Assembly: GCA_021442455.1 (NCBI GenBank)
Contig: JABUSY010000034.1
Coordinates: 1 to 64,000, forward strand
Origin: Lachnospiraceae bacterium
GTDB lineage: Bacteria; Bacillota; Clostridia; Lachnospirales; Lachnospiraceae
Direction of reading: 5' to 3'
Length of the DNA: 64,000 bases
The position numbers and the translations under genes were made by a program. The notes below the pieces were generated by a model. The model saw only the letters and a program-made list of their open reading frames with translations. It was not told the DNA's origin and did no database searches. Below are positions 1 through 11,303 of this stretch, piece by piece (the stretch's first letter is position 1; every line of letters begins with the position of its first letter).

Positions 1-66
1 TGTAGATACATTATGCTATGATATGTATGGATAAAAACGAAGTGTGTTTTCTGAAAGGAGAAATAT

Positions 67-1536
67 ATGTATTATATTGGTATTGATTTAGGAACTTCTG
101 CTGTTAAATTGCTTCTCATGAGTGGAAACGGACACATAGAGAACATTGTTTCTAAAAATTATCCACTATATTTTCCTCATCCTGATTGGTCAGAACAAAA
201 TCCGGAAGATTGGTGGACAGCGGTGTTGGCTGGTCTGAAGGAGCTGACGAAGAAGGTGCCTATAGAACAGGTGGCTGGAATTAGTTTCGGAGGACAGATG
301 CACGGACTGGTAGTACTGGATAAAAAGGATCAGGTTATACGGCCGGCGATTTTATGGAATGACGGAAGGACCGCAAAACAGACAGATTATTTGAATCAAG
401 TGATCGGAAAGAAAAAACTCACAAAATATACCGCAAATATCGCATTTGCCGGATTTACGGCTCCGAAGTTGCTTTGGATGCAAACAGAGGAACCGGAGAA
501 TTTTTCAAAGATTGCAAAAATTATGCTGCCAAAGGATTACATAGCCTATAGGCTTTCAGGCATTCACTGTACAGATTATTCAGATGCCTCTGGGATGCTG
601 TTGTTGGATGTGAAGAACCGTAAATGGTCGGATGAAATGATTCAGATTTGCGGAATTAGAAAAGAGATGTTGCCTAATCTTTATGAAAGCTATGAGGTTG
701 TAGGTTTAATTCTACCAGAGATAGCAGAACAGTTAGGTCTTTCTAAACAAGTCAAGATCGTGGCCGGCGCGGGGGATAATGCTGCTGCGGCGGTGGGGAC
801 CGGAACTGTTGGAGAGGGAAAATGCAATATTTCGTTAGGAACCAGTGGTACGATTTTTATTTCCAGCAAACAATTTAAGATGGATGAGCATAATAGTCTG
901 CATTCGTTTAACCATGCGGATGGGTATTATCATTTGATGGGTTGTATGCTTTCAGCTGCTTCGTGTAATCGATGGTGGATGGATGAGATCATTAAAACGG
1001 TTCAATACCAGGAAGAACAGAAGGAGATCAGAGCATTGGGAGAAAATCATGTGTTTTTTCTTCCATATTTGATGGGGGAGCGTTCTCCTCATAACAATCC
1101 GGATGCAAAAGCTATGTTTATCGGTATGAGTATGAATACGACGAGAACGGACATGACTCAGGCAATATTGGAGGGAGTGGCTTTTGCTATTCGGGACTCT
1201 TTTGAAGTTGCTAAATTACTAGGCATCCGGATTGAACGAACGAAAATCTGCGGTGGCGGAGCAAAGAGCCCTTTGTGGAAGAAGATTATCGCTAATGTAT
1301 TAGGATTAAAATTAGATGTAATTGAAACCGAAGAGGGCCCATCTTACGGTAGCGCAATTCTGGCGGCAGTTGCCTGTGGGGAATACCGATCTGTAGAAGA
1401 GGCGACCCAAAAATTGATCAACGTGGTAGATACGATAGAGCCTGACGTCAAGCTTATGTACAAATACGATGAACGTTATGCAAAGTTTGTGAAGATTTAT
1501 CCGGCCGTTAGGGAATTGTACCAGGCACTGAAGTAA
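67..1536 (+). CDS. xylB: Xylulokinase
   Basis: FGGY-family sugar kinase that phosphorylates D-xylulose to xylulose 5-phosphate in the cytoplasm, feeding the pentose phosphate pathway. The N-terminal phosphate-binding signature IGIDLGTSAVK is at residues 4-14, the GGQMHGLV segment typical of xylulokinases is near residue 75, and GAGDNAAAAVG near residue 236 carries the expected catalytic aspartate. At 489 residues it is full length. The start is ATG, with GAAAGGAG six bases upstream. Other FGGY kinases are possible, but the length and the GGQMHG segment favour XylB. No xylose isomerase or transporter is seen next to it, and the upstream DNA lies outside the window. Confidence 0.93.
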   Translation: MYYIGIDLGTSAVKLLLMSGNGHIENIVSKNYPLYFPHPDWSEQNPEDWWTAVLAGLKELTKKVPIEQVAGISFGGQMHGLVVLDKKDQVIRPAILWNDGRTAKQTDYLNQVIGKKKLTKYTANIAFAGFTAPKLLWMQTEEPENFSKIAKIMLPKDYIAYRLSGIHCTDYSDASGMLLLDVKNRKWSDEMIQICGIRKEMLPNLYESYEVVGLILPEIAEQLGLSKQVKIVAGAGDNAAAAVGTGTVGEGKCNISLGTSGTIFISSKQFKMDEHNSLHSFNHADGYYHLMGCMLSAASCNRWWMDEIIKTVQYQEEQKEIRALGENHVFFLPYLMGERSPHNNPDAKAMFIGMSMNTTRTDMTQAILEGVAFAIRDSFEVAKLLGIRIERTKICGGGAKSPLWKKIIANVLGLKLDVIETEEGPSYGSAILAAVACGEYRSVEEATQKLINVVDTIEPDVKLMYKYDERYAKFVKIYPAVRELYQALK

Positions 1537-1561
1537 ATAAATATAGGAGGAAGAACAATAT

Positions 1562-2290
1562 TTGGAATATCCATTTACAAGGACAGAAATTTTATTGGGG
1601 AAGGATGCTATGAAAAGACTTGCGCGGGCCAGGATTATTCTATTCGGTGTTGGAGGAGTCGGTGGGCATGTGGTGGAAGCATTGGTTCGCAGTGGTGTCG
1701 GAAGTCTTCTACTGGTGGATCATGATAGAATCAGCCTAACAAATCTGAATCGCCAGATCATAGCCACTCATAGCACACTAGGAAAATATAAAGTGGATGT
1801 GATGAAAAAGCGAGCCATGGATATTAACCCGAAAGCTGAGATTAAAGTTAGGCATTGTTTTTTTCTGCCTGGGAATCAAGATTCTTTTCATTTTTCTGAA
1901 TATACTTATGTGGTGGATGCTGTGGATACAGTCACCGCTAAGTTGGCGATTATTGAAAAAGCAAAAAAAGCTGGTGTGCCGGTCATCAGCTCCATGGGAA
2001 CAGGAAATAAGTTGGATCCGACAAAATTTCAGGTGGTAGACATCAGTGAGACGTCTGTTTGCCCATTGGCAAAAGTCATGCGTAGGGAATTGAAAAAAAG
2101 AAATATCCGGAATGTGAAGGTTTTATATTCACAGGAAGAGCCAGTTAAATTTGTTGCAAAAAAACTTGAAGTTCCAAACGGGGAAAAAACAGTAGTTGGC
2201 AGTACGGCCTTTGGACCTTCAGTGGCTGGTTTAATAATTGCCGGAGAAATTATTAGAGAAATCGCAGGATTAAGTTTGTCTTCATGGTAA
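1562..2290 (+). CDS. tcdA: tRNA threonylcarbamoyladenosine dehydratase (TcdA/CsdL, ThiF family)
   Basis: E1-like ATP-dependent enzyme that cyclises t6A37 of tRNA to ct6A. The nucleotide-binding motif FGVGGVGGHV is at about residues 28-37, followed by DHDRISLTNLNRQI, the hallmark of the ThiF/MoeB fold. The later segment CPLAKVMRRELKKR matches the family's conserved C-terminal half. The 242-residue length is normal. The start is TTG, chosen because AGGAGG lies just upstream and the protein aligns from there. It begins 25 bases after the xylB stop and is probably cotranscribed with it. A generic ThiF-family activating enzyme is the alternative. Confidence 0.88.
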   Translation: MEYPFTRTEILLGKDAMKRLARARIILFGVGGVGGHVVEALVRSGVGSLLLVDHDRISLTNLNRQIIATHSTLGKYKVDVMKKRAMDINPKAEIKVRHCFFLPGNQDSFHFSEYTYVVDAVDTVTAKLAIIEKAKKAGVPVISSMGTGNKLDPTKFQVVDISETSVCPLAKVMRRELKKRNIRNVKVLYSQEEPVKFVAKKLEVPNGEKTVVGSTAFGPSVAGLIIAGEIIREIAGLSLSSW

Positions 2291-2415
2291 TGATGTAAAT
2301 ATCTTTAGATTAAAGAAATTCAGGTGATTATGTCCTTAGTTGAGAATGTTTTTTCTATCTGAAAACGACTTACTATGATATGTGGTCATAATTCGTTTTT
2401 TCTGGCGTATTTTAT

Positions 2416-2444
2416 TTGACAAACCAATTATTCAAGTGTAAAAT
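2416..2444 (+). promoter_or_regulatory. Sigma-A type promoter for ilvH-ilvC
   Basis: TTGACA (2416-2421), a 17-base spacer and TAAAAT (2439-2444) lie about 40 bases before ilvH, in the 189-base gap after tcdA. The spacing and boxes are near consensus, so ilvH-ilvC very likely forms its own transcript. Confidence 0.75.
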
Positions 2445-2479
2445 AAAAAGAAGAAAACGTTTTAATAGGAAAGTGGGTT

Positions 2480-2986
2480 GTGATTATGGTAAAGCAGAGA
2501 ATGTTATCGATTCTTGTAGATAATACTTCAGGTGTACTGAGCCGTGTGGCAGGATTGTTTAGTCGCAGAGGCTACAATATCGATAGCTTGACAGTAGGAG
2601 TAACAGCAGACCCATTGTATTCCAGGATGACTGTAGTGGCCAGTGGAGATGAGTTAGTGTTGGAACAGATTGCTCGGCAGTTGGAGAAGTTGGTGGATGT
2701 TAGAGATATTAAGGTTCTGAATCCGAATGAAAGTGTGAGCCGTGAACTGATTCTTGTGAAGGTGAAAGTGGATTCACAAACAAGGCAAAATGTCATATCT
2801 GTAGCTGGTATTTTCCGCGCTCAGATTGTAGATATCGGAATAGAATCACTGATTGTAGAGTTGACGGGAAATCAGAATAAGCTGATTGCGTTCTTGAATT
2901 TGCTTCATAACTATGAGATATTGGAGCTTGGCAGAACTGGGATTACCGGATTATCCAGAGGAAAGGATGATGTTTGCTACCTATGA
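2480..2986 (+). CDS. ilvH: Acetolactate synthase small (regulatory) subunit
   Basis: Regulatory subunit of acetohydroxyacid synthase, the first shared step of valine, leucine and isoleucine synthesis; it stimulates the catalytic IlvB subunit and confers valine feedback. The N-terminal ACT domain is diagnostic, with VDNTSGVLSRVAGLFSRRGY at about residues 12-31 followed by NIDSLTVG. The 168-residue length is typical. The start may be GTG at 2480, nine bases after AGGA, or ATG at 2486. The catalytic partner ilvB usually sits next to this gene but is absent from the window; ilvC follows 84 bases downstream. Confidence 0.93.
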   Translation: MIMVKQRMLSILVDNTSGVLSRVAGLFSRRGYNIDSLTVGVTADPLYSRMTVVASGDELVLEQIARQLEKLVDVRDIKVLNPNESVSRELILVKVKVDSQTRQNVISVAGIFRAQIVDIGIESLIVELTGNQNKLIAFLNLLHNYEILELGRTGITGLSRGKDDVCYL

Positions 2987-4090
<1,104 letters not shown>

Positions 4091-4134
4091 TTAGAGAGAG
4101 ATTATCAGAAATAATAATAATAAGCTAATAGATG

Positions 4135-4171
4135 GCCGGAAACTTAAACAAAAGCTTCTGGCTGCTTTTTT
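4135..4171 (+). terminator. Rho-independent terminator of ilvH-ilvC
   Basis: An 11-base stem with one mismatch (4135-4145 pairing with 4152-4162) encloses a short A-rich loop and is followed by a T-run at 4166-4171. It ends the ilv transcript about 45 bases after the ilvC stop. Confidence 0.75.
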
Positions 4172-4758
4172 ACTTCATAGAAAAGTTTATCCTATGAAAA
4201 TAAATTTCAGGAGAATGTATATTCCACGCTCAATGAGATTTTTATACTATAGAAGTAGGCGCTTAGAGAGTTAACTTCAGCAAGTCTCGAACGAGATATA
4301 ATTTGCTGTTTCTTACGATTTCAATCAGAAAATCTACAATAAAAATCTCTAAGACATTTTTTGACTCGATATCGATCAGTTCAAAATAGTCATAAATTGT
4401 ACTTTTTTTACTTTCAATGCTAGTTCATTCGTATTTAGCGAGCTAAAAGTGGTTTCTGTTACATGATGAAGGAGCTGAGGTCGTCTTCAGTAAGGGAAAC
4501 GTTTATAGAATGCCTTATAAATAGCCTATATTCAGTGATTTTCTTCGGATTTCGGATTGTTTTGTTCACACCTTCCTAGCTGCTGTAGAGCTTTCTAGAT
4601 TTTCTGGAGATATTGTTATATTTAGCGGTGAATACAATATAGAAAATGTGCTAGAGTAGAGATAGAGAATGAAATGATAATCCATTAGAATTTCCTTTTA
4701 TATCACGAGGTGTGGTAAAATTATATACAGAAAGAATCATGTAAGGAGGATAAATAAT
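4172..4758. other. Eroded spacer between ilvC and leuC
   Basis: About 590 bases with no usable gene. One + strand frame around 4540-4650 stays open for some 38 codons (from LRISDCFVHTFLAAVELSRF), so a decayed coding sequence is possible, but I cannot name a family. I found no T-box core or other known leader ahead of leuC. An AT-rich stretch around 4712-4730 (TAAAAT, TATATA) could hold the leuC promoter. Confidence 0.4.
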
Positions 4759-6027
4759 ATGGGTATGACAATGACGCAAAAAATTCTGAGTGCAGCGGCT
4801 GATCTGGATCATGTAAAAGCAGGGCAGCTTATTGAAACAAATCTAAATTTGGTTTTGGGCAATGATATTACTTCCCCTGTGGCGATTCATGAAATGAAAA
4901 AAATTACAAAAAAAAATGTATTTCATAAAGATAAGATTGCTCTGGTGATGGATCATTTTATTCCCAACAAGGATATCAAATCAGCAGAACATTGTAAATG
5001 TGTCCGGGAATTTTCTTATAAGTATGAGATTACGAATTATTTTGATGTTGGAGATATGGGGATTGAGCATGCTCTGTTGCCCGAAAAAGGGCTTGTGGTG
5101 GCCGGTGATGTGGTAATAGGAGCAGATTCTCACACCTGCACCTATGGTGCTTTGGGTGCGTTTTCAACTGGTGTAGGAAGTACGGATATGGCAGCTGGTA
5201 TGGCAACTGGAAAAGCATGGTTTAAAGTTCCTTTTGCTATTCGGTTTCATTTGATCGGACAACCTTCCATATGGGTTAGTGGAAAAGACATCATCCTCCA
5301 CATCATAGGGATGATCGGAGTAGATGGAGCGTTGTATAAGTCTATGGAATTTGTAGGTGAGGGAGTTGACAGTCTTTCCATGGATGATCGATTTACTATT
5401 GCAAATATGGCTATTGAAGCTGGAGGAAAAAACGGAATCTTTCCTGTAGATGATCAGGCTATTGCCTATATGAAGAAACATTCCCAGAGACAATTCAAGA
5501 TTTATGAAGCAGATCCGGATGCAATTTATGAAAAAGAATATACGATTGATCTAAGTAAGCTGAAGTTGACGATTGCTTTCCCACATTTACCTGAAAATAC
5601 GAAGACTATTGACGAAATCTCTGAGGATATAAAGATTGATCAGTCTGTGATAGGTTCCTGCACGAACGGACGAATGAATGACCTGAGGGTTGCTGCAAAA
5701 ATTTTGAAAGGACGAAAAGTGAAGAAAGATGTCCGCTGTATCGTGATTCCAGCTACCCAGGCAATTTATCTCCAGGCAATGGAAGAGGGACTGTTGAAAA
5801 TTTTTATTGAGGCAGGAGCGGTGGTGAGCACACCTACTTGCGGCCCATGCCTGGGAGGATATATGGGAATTCTGGCTGCCGGAGAACGCTGTATATCTAC
5901 TACAAATCGGAATTTTGTTGGACGCATGGGCCATGTGAATTCGGAAGTATATCTCTCAAGTCCGGCAGTAGCGGCGGCCAGTGCAGTAGCTGGTAAAATT
6001 AGTTCACCTGAAGAGCTGAATGCATAA
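4759..6027 (+). CDS. leuC: 3-isopropylmalate dehydratase large subunit
   Basis: [4Fe-4S] aconitase-family large subunit that, with LeuD, converts 2-isopropylmalate to 3-isopropylmalate. Conserved aconitase signatures are visible: [20 protein letters not shown] near residue 120, [17 protein letters not shown] near residue 300 and [18 protein letters not shown] near residue 360. These supply the three cluster cysteines. At 422 residues it belongs to the shorter LeuC/HacA branch common in Clostridia. The ATG start is preceded by AAGGAGG at good spacing. leuD starts 14 bases after its stop, so the two subunits are cotranscribed. Homoaconitase is formally possible, but the leu/ilv context argues for LeuC. 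Confidence 0.94.
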   Translation: MGMTMTQKILSAAADLDHVKAGQLIETNLNLVLGNDITSPVAIHEMKKITKKNVFHKDKIALVMDHFIPNKDIKSAEHCKCVREFSYKYEITNYFDVGDMGIEHALLPEKGLVVAGDVVIGADSHTCTYGALGAFSTGVGSTDMAAGMATGKAWFKVPFAIRFHLIGQPSIWVSGKDIILHIIGMIGVDGALYKSMEFVGEGVDSLSMDDRFTIANMAIEAGGKNGIFPVDDQAIAYMKKHSQRQFKIYEADPDAIYEKEYTIDLSKLKLTIAFPHLPENTKTIDEISEDIKIDQSVIGSCTNGRMNDLRVAAKILKGRKVKKDVRCIVIPATQAIYLQAMEEGLLKIFIEAGAVVSTPTCGPCLGGYMGILAAGERCISTTNRNFVGRMGHVNSEVYLSSPAVAAASAVAGKISSPEELNA

Positions 6028-6040
6028 GGAGGTAAGAGGT

Positions 6041-6526
6041 ATGCAGGCAAAAGGCAGAGTTTTTAAATATGGAAATAATGTGGATACAGATGTTATTATA
6101 CCAGCAAGATATTTGAATTCTTCAGATCCCGTTGAGCTGGCTAGTCATTGTATGGAGGATCTTGATCAGAACTTTGTGAAAAAGGTGCAAAAAGGCGATA
6201 TCATTGTGGCAAATAAAAATTTTGGTTGCGGTTCTTCCCGTGAGCACGCACCAATTGCAATCAAAGCGTCAGGTGTGGCCTGTGTAATTGCAGAAACCTT
6301 CGCACGAATTTTTTATCGGAATTCAATCAATATCGGACTTCCGATTATTGAATGTCCGGAAGCGGCAAGAGAAATTGAAGCGGAGGACGAAGTGAAGATC
6401 GATTTTGATTCAGGTATTATCTATGATTGTACAAAAGGAATTCAGTATAAGGGACAGGCATTTCCGGAATTCATGCAGAAGATCATTAAAGCAGAAGGAC
6501 TGATCAATTATATCAACCATCAATGA
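6041..6526 (+). CDS. leuD: 3-isopropylmalate dehydratase small subunit
   Basis: Swivelling small subunit of isopropylmalate isomerase. The motif [17 protein letters not shown], which positions substrate phosphate/carboxylate, begins near residue 62, and [14 protein letters not shown] near residue 13 is the family's N-terminal signature. I start it at ATG 6041, eight bases after a clear AGGAGG, giving 161 residues (usual 160-170), rather than at an earlier in-frame ATG that overlaps leuC. The usual next gene, leuB, is not present downstream. A gene desert follows. Confidence 0.94.
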   Translation: MQAKGRVFKYGNNVDTDVIIPARYLNSSDPVELASHCMEDLDQNFVKKVQKGDIIVANKNFGCGSSREHAPIAIKASGVACVIAETFARIFYRNSINIGLPIIECPEAAREIEAEDEVKIDFDSGIIYDCTKGIQYKGQAFPEFMQKIIKAEGLINYINHQ

Positions 6527-6592
6527 TTTAGTGAAATATAATGCGTTTTCCATAAAAATTTTTTTATTGTGATTAAATATATAAGGTTTATT

Positions 6593-6620
6593 TTCTTGTT
6601 CTGCAGCGCCAGAACAAGAA
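6593..6620 (+). terminator. Perfect 11-bp hairpin downstream of leuD, possible decayed terminator
   Basis: TTCTTGTTCTG (6593-6603), a six-base loop and the exact complement (6610-6620) form a stable stem 66 bases after leuD. The expected T-run is missing, being replaced by TAATGTAAC. It may act as an RNA 3' end stabiliser or be a terminator that has lost its U-tract. Confidence 0.45.
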
Positions 6621-8336
6621 TAATGTAACAATAATGATGCTCGCAATTGGCCAGCACTGTTATAAGAACGTAGTGAAAGTTTCTTTACAAGTTTTGCGAT
6701 TATATAAGATTTGTATTTCTAGTCTTCTTTTTGTCTAAGATATAGAATAATGATTTCGAAAATTAAGTAGACGATCATGGGAAAGGTTGGCGTGGAAACG
6801 TGTGTATTTAGTGTCAATTTGAAGGTGAAAATCAGCAATTTAGAAAACGGAAAAACGGGCTGAGTTTAATCAGGCTAGGTAGATGTTTTCGTAATTGTTC
6901 TTTTCTGTCGTGGAAAAAGTCACGGAAGTGAGAATGTTCGGATTATTAGAATCAGATCAATAGACAAAGTTTGCGATTTTGCTTGCCTCTTCTGGTAAAC
7001 GCAGTGCCTCCAGAGTGGTGTGGAAAATCTGTGGATCCTAGTATTGAAAGTGAGTTCTGAAGTTAGAGTAGAGACATTGTTCAAGATTTATTGGCAATGT
7101 AAAAAATGAGAAATCATAAGCTGAATTTTGTATTCTACTAGATTTGCTATGAAAAATAAAAAAAATCACAAAGCACGATAGCTAAGATAAGAGCAGAATC
7201 ATGGACAACAACTCTTTTTATGGTCTGTGTTTTTTGGGATCTAGCCTACAAAGTATATAGAAAAGATTTTTATGAATAGAAGTCTTTTCGCTAAAAATGA
7301 TGAGCACTTATGGCGTTGTTTGTTATGGAATCTTAAGATAACAGAGAAAATTCGCAGTTGCCTGGAAGACTCTGAGGTAACGATTGGAAGTTTATACTGT
7401 GTTATCAGGGAAACGGTTGAGGTAGTTGCTTTCCGTGAAAATTATTGTCTATGTATTGGACTGCATTCTTAACTAAGTCAGTGATTGGATACAAGGCAAA
7501 GGAAGGTATGAATAAATTAAATGAGATATGTTTCTTGGAGGAGCATGCGATGGCTCTAATCTTGGTTCTTTCATTTCATCTTTTATAGTTGTAATAATGA
7601 TGGGAAAGGAAGATTGGCATTTCAGCTTTTGACACTCTGTTGTCTATCCGAGGTTTACGAAAAGTAAGGTTTCTTTGTGTTTTTTGCGCTGTTGAAAAAA
7701 TCCTTATTTCCCAAAAAATCTGTCTTTTGGAAGCAAATTTATATCTTCATCGGTGATCTGAGTTTCTATGGCATGAGTTATATTCTGTCACAGTTGTAGT
7801 CGTGATGGCCTGCTACAAGGTCATGGACATATAGAAAACTTTAGTATTTTAAGTGACTAGAGAAGAACAATTAACGAAATATTGAAGAAATTCTTTAGAC
7901 ATCGGAAAATCAATTATACTATTCGTGTTGTTTTTTTATGCATGACCGATACAGGATCTTGTGATATGGTGACCTATCAAAAATTTCACAATAGAGAAAT
8001 GAGTAAATTATATTTGCTCTAATGAAGATTGACAGGTAGGATTGCTGTAGAACGAATAATTCGAGTTTAGCCGTAAGGGAGAAGTTGTTTTACTGTATCC
8101 GACTGTATTTGTCATTAGCTTTATCTTTGAATCTTTGTTATATTCTGTAGATACCAGTCTTTTTTGTAAATATATTGAGGATAATATGTATCAATCTCTT
8201 AGATAATCTTTTTGATAAATCAGTAAAAAATAATGCGATATCCTGTTGCATCTCTATACATGATTTTATTTGCTTGAATTTTAAAAAGTACTTTACAATT
8301 CAATGAATTCATAGTATAGTATCTACGCTGATATTT
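6621..8336. other. Gene desert between leuD and tRNA-Pro
   Basis: About 1.7 kb dense with stops in all frames. The longest open stretch, about 66 codons at 7272-7472, has no upstream ribosome-binding site and no recognisable motif. A short run near 6970-7030 has a vague resemblance to the C-terminal part of 3-isopropylmalate dehydrogenase, the expected neighbour, but too little to call. I see no repeats, IS ends or RNA genes. Confidence 0.4.
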
Positions 8337-8411
8337 CGGGATATGGCTCAGTTTGGATAGAGCATACGGCTGGGGGCCGTAAGGTCGCAGGTTCGAATCC
8401 TGTTATCCCGA
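8337..8411 (+). tRNA. tRNA-Pro (anticodon GGG)
   Basis: A complete cloverleaf can be drawn. The acceptor arms CGGGATA and TATCCCG pair fully, and the D stem is GCTC/GAGC. The anticodon stem TACGG/CCGTA carries the loop CTGGGGG, giving anticodon GGG. The T arm is GCAGG-TTCGAAT-CCTGT with one G-U pair, and the discriminator is A at 8411. CCA is not encoded. It is 75 bases long and isolated, with about 1.8 kb and 2.9 kb to the nearest protein genes. Confidence 0.95.
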
Positions 8412-10904
8412 TTTGCTGATATGAGTTTTAAAAGCAGGCATAAAATATAATATAAATTGTATGGAAATTTAAAGGGTATTGACGCTGATATTTGATTTTA
8501 GCAAGTCAGCAAATAAAAAAAGAAAGATAGAATACATGTATGTTATATTTTAGGTGAATTTTGAAAAAAATTTGTTGAAATAGCCAATTTTAATTTGGAT
8601 AACCAGACAATAGAATGGCAATATTATTTCTGCAGAGTGTATACGAAATAGAAAAAATGGATGATTTTTAAATTCAAAGAAGAAAACTGGATTGCTAGTA
8701 AAATATCCTGTAGGTGAACGTGCGTTTTGTAAGCTTGATTAAATGACTGTGAAAATTATTGTGAAAATTATATCGATGTGCGTCTTTTTGGTGTGAGAGT
8801 TCAATTGAGTATTGCAATGAGCTGAATAAGGCGAAAATAAAGGGAACGCAAATTCTATAGATGTGTTGCTGGAATCTTCTGAATCATTTGAACTTCACAG
8901 ATACTTTACTTCAAGTATGATTCTAACGCTGGATGGTTTTTCAATGACCAACAGCCAATGTAAAATACAAATTAGTGCTATATTCAAGAAGGATTCATAG
9001 ATTTTCTGATCGATGATGGGAACGTCTGTTATAACCAGTAACATATTGAATTTTTAGATTTTGATTAATGTATCATAACCATCAGGTATATGCATGAGAA
9101 AGTGGTGTGTGTAACCTTTTCCGGTAACTTGAATAATTTTTATGAGGCAATGTTAAGACTTCCATAGACAATATTTCACGTATAATGCTTGATTTCATGC
9201 AGATTTTCTACAAAATCATTCCATAATTGGTACGCAAGATCTTCGAGATTTCCTTTCTGGAAAAAGATGGTTAGCTATTCAATATTTAGGCTAATTCTCA
9301 TAACTATTATAAAGTATGAAATTCATCCTCAATCTGGCGTCAATTACTGCATAAAGGATGCAGAAATTTATGATAAAAAGCAGATAGTTTTTACAATATC
9401 TTACTCTAGGTTGATGCTAAGTTTTTGATTTTTTTTCTTGAGATTTTTTTATGACCGAATATTTAAAAAATCTGAAGCATTTCATCGATCAAATCTGTAA
9501 ATTCACCATCAGTTATTGATAAACGGCATGAGGAAAATTTGCTAACAATGGTGATTTCATTTGTATACAACTAATTAAAAGGCCATCGAAAAGCTGTTTT
9601 AATAATTTTAGATGACGATTAGCAGGATCGTGAAATGGACGTCATCATTTCTGACATAGAACGATAAGCTGGCGTGGTGTTTAGGGTGCTATTTGAGATG
9701 TTTTTCCATTTCTGGATATTATCGCCATTAATCACAATCGTAAGTCTTCTGGGAAAAGCTCCGGGGAAATTTGTAGAAATGTAGAGACAAAAGTTCGATC
9801 GAGTAAAGATCATGAAATGCTGAGAGTGCTCTCTCACAGAATACTGTATGGACAGCATTCACGCAGAAAAAAGGTGGAAAAGATTTTTGACAAAGGATGA
9901 TATTAGTTAAAAAAGTTTTTGGGAATATACGGAGCAGCAGAAGGTGATAGTAGTTTTAATTTCTAGCCGAGTACATTTAAGCAAAAATCATATGGATTAA
10001 TGGAGGCCATATGCTACCGTATACTTTAAGATTAGGAACCTGGCTGCTGGAAAGGAAGAAAAGATATGGGTGTTACGTAAGCGTGGAGACGGCAACTACT
10101 AAAGGAGCTGAGATCTCTGGTTGGTATTCTCAGCGTCTTTTGAAATGGCTATTGAGTAGGCGCTTCGGGAACTGTTTGTTAGAAAAATTAGACTGAAAGA
10201 ACTAAGGATGAGTTAGACTTTTCGGTGATTATCTTGTATTCTGAGCACTATTATTGAATACTTTGAATTGTGAAAATATGACTCTACCTTGCAGTGATTA
10301 ATGAAAAAAATTCGTTATCTTTTTGAATATGGACACGCTGGCTTATGAGTATGTGAAAGTGAAGCGGGATCATGCCAGGATAGTGCTTACCAATTGTATA
10401 GTAAAGCTCAGTTTTCGTTTATAATGCCAGAAAGCGAGAAAACAATGAACGCCGAAGATACTGCAGAATATGATGGATATTACTGGCTTATTGGATTCAA
10501 GAAAAATTTAAACTGTATAAAGAGGTAATCCAAGAGTTATATGAGAACAAGATTAAATTTAGCAATAGTTCTGAATATAGACCGTATATAGAAATTATTC
10601 GGATATCTCATAAATAAATTCAATAGATCTTTCAGAGAGAGTTATTCTTAAAGTATCATGCGCAGAGGTGGACACTATAGTAAAAATTGCCTTGGAGATT
10701 CAGATAGTATTCAACTCCGAAATCTCCGCAGGAAATTTGGATGGACAATCAATATTTGGTAACAGAATAGTTTAGGATGATTTGGGAATACGGTTATCAG
10801 CAAATACAAAGATAAAATGGATTTAAGAGCAAAAATTCATGCTGTTGAGATAAGAAATGGAGCAAGAAGGCTATGATAAATACAGTGAGTGTCTCAAAAA
10901 ATAA
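8412..10904. other. Gene desert between tRNA-Pro and the leuA leader
   Basis: About 2.5 kb without an intact gene. Short open runs exist at 9189-9428 and 10011-10196, and near 9750-9900 (frame fragment MLRVLSHRILYGQHSRRKKV). Around 10640-10760 there is a protein-like fragment, FNSEISAGNLDGQSIFGNRI. None extends far, has a ribosome-binding site or matches a family I can name. Most likely these are heavily decayed former genes. Confidence 0.4.
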
Positions 10905-10933
10905 TTGACATTTTTAAAATGCGGTGATATATT
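10905..10933 (+). promoter_or_regulatory. Consensus sigma-A promoter for leuA
   Basis: TTGACA (10905-10910), a 17-base spacer and TATATT (10928-10933) stand about 370 bases before leuA. That leaves a long 5' leader, which contains the T-box described next. Confidence 0.8.
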
Positions 10934-10944
10934 ATTAGAATAGG

Positions 10945-11258
10945 TCAGCATAATGATCATGATGAGTGCATTTTGATTCATAAATTCAGGAAACTATTAG
11001 ATAAATAATGTAAAATAGTGAATGAGATATCTGGAACTGTTCTCCAAGGGGGGGAATCCGAAATCTCAGGGCAGTAATGATAGATGGAGTTTTACTGTTA
11101 GGAGAGGGAGGGAGAAATAAATAAAATTGTGAGATCCGTCTCTGATGAGTATACAGAGCAATTCGTGAAATAAGAGCAGTGCCGCGTAGGATGATGAATC
11201 GATCCTCCGTCTCTTGTAGTAATGCAGAGATAGGGGGTTTTTTAATATCTGCATAAAA
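10945..11258 (+). promoter_or_regulatory. T-box riboswitch-like leader of leuA with a divergent T-box core
   Basis: The leader ends in a T-box architecture. A stem CTCTG/CAGAG lies at about 11141-11160, followed by the T-box element AGAGCAGTGCCGCG (11173-11186), which matches 10 of 14 positions of the consensus AGGGTGGNACCGCG. A rho-independent terminator closes it. A CTC leucine codon at 11065-11067 is a candidate specifier, fitting the leuA target. The bulge that should read UGGN to pair with the tRNA CCA end reads CAGU here, so tRNA-dependent antitermination may be weakened. T-box RNAs are known regulators of leu and ilv genes in Firmicutes; the specifier assignment is my inference. Confidence 0.7.
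11204..11243 (+). terminator. Regulatory terminator of the leuA T-box
   Basis: CCTCCGTCTCT (11204-11214) can pair with AGAGATAGGGGG (11227-11237 region) across a short loop and is followed by six or more T residues at 11238-11243. It overlaps the 3' side of the T-box, as expected for mutually exclusive terminator and antiterminator folds. Confidence 0.7.
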
Positions 11259-11303
11259 ATATGTACAAGAAAGTATAGAAATAAAAATGGAGGATTTGAA
11301 TTT

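Noticed and set aside
6960..7040. Possible leuB remnant after leuD
   Set aside because: A short FA-LA-R-like and SSRLWR-like resemblance appears, but no glycine-rich or metal-binding motif of isopropylmalate dehydrogenase can be found in any frame.
7272..7472. 66-codon open frame in the first desert
   Set aside because: It has no ribosome-binding site and no motif, and is of a length expected by chance in a region this large.
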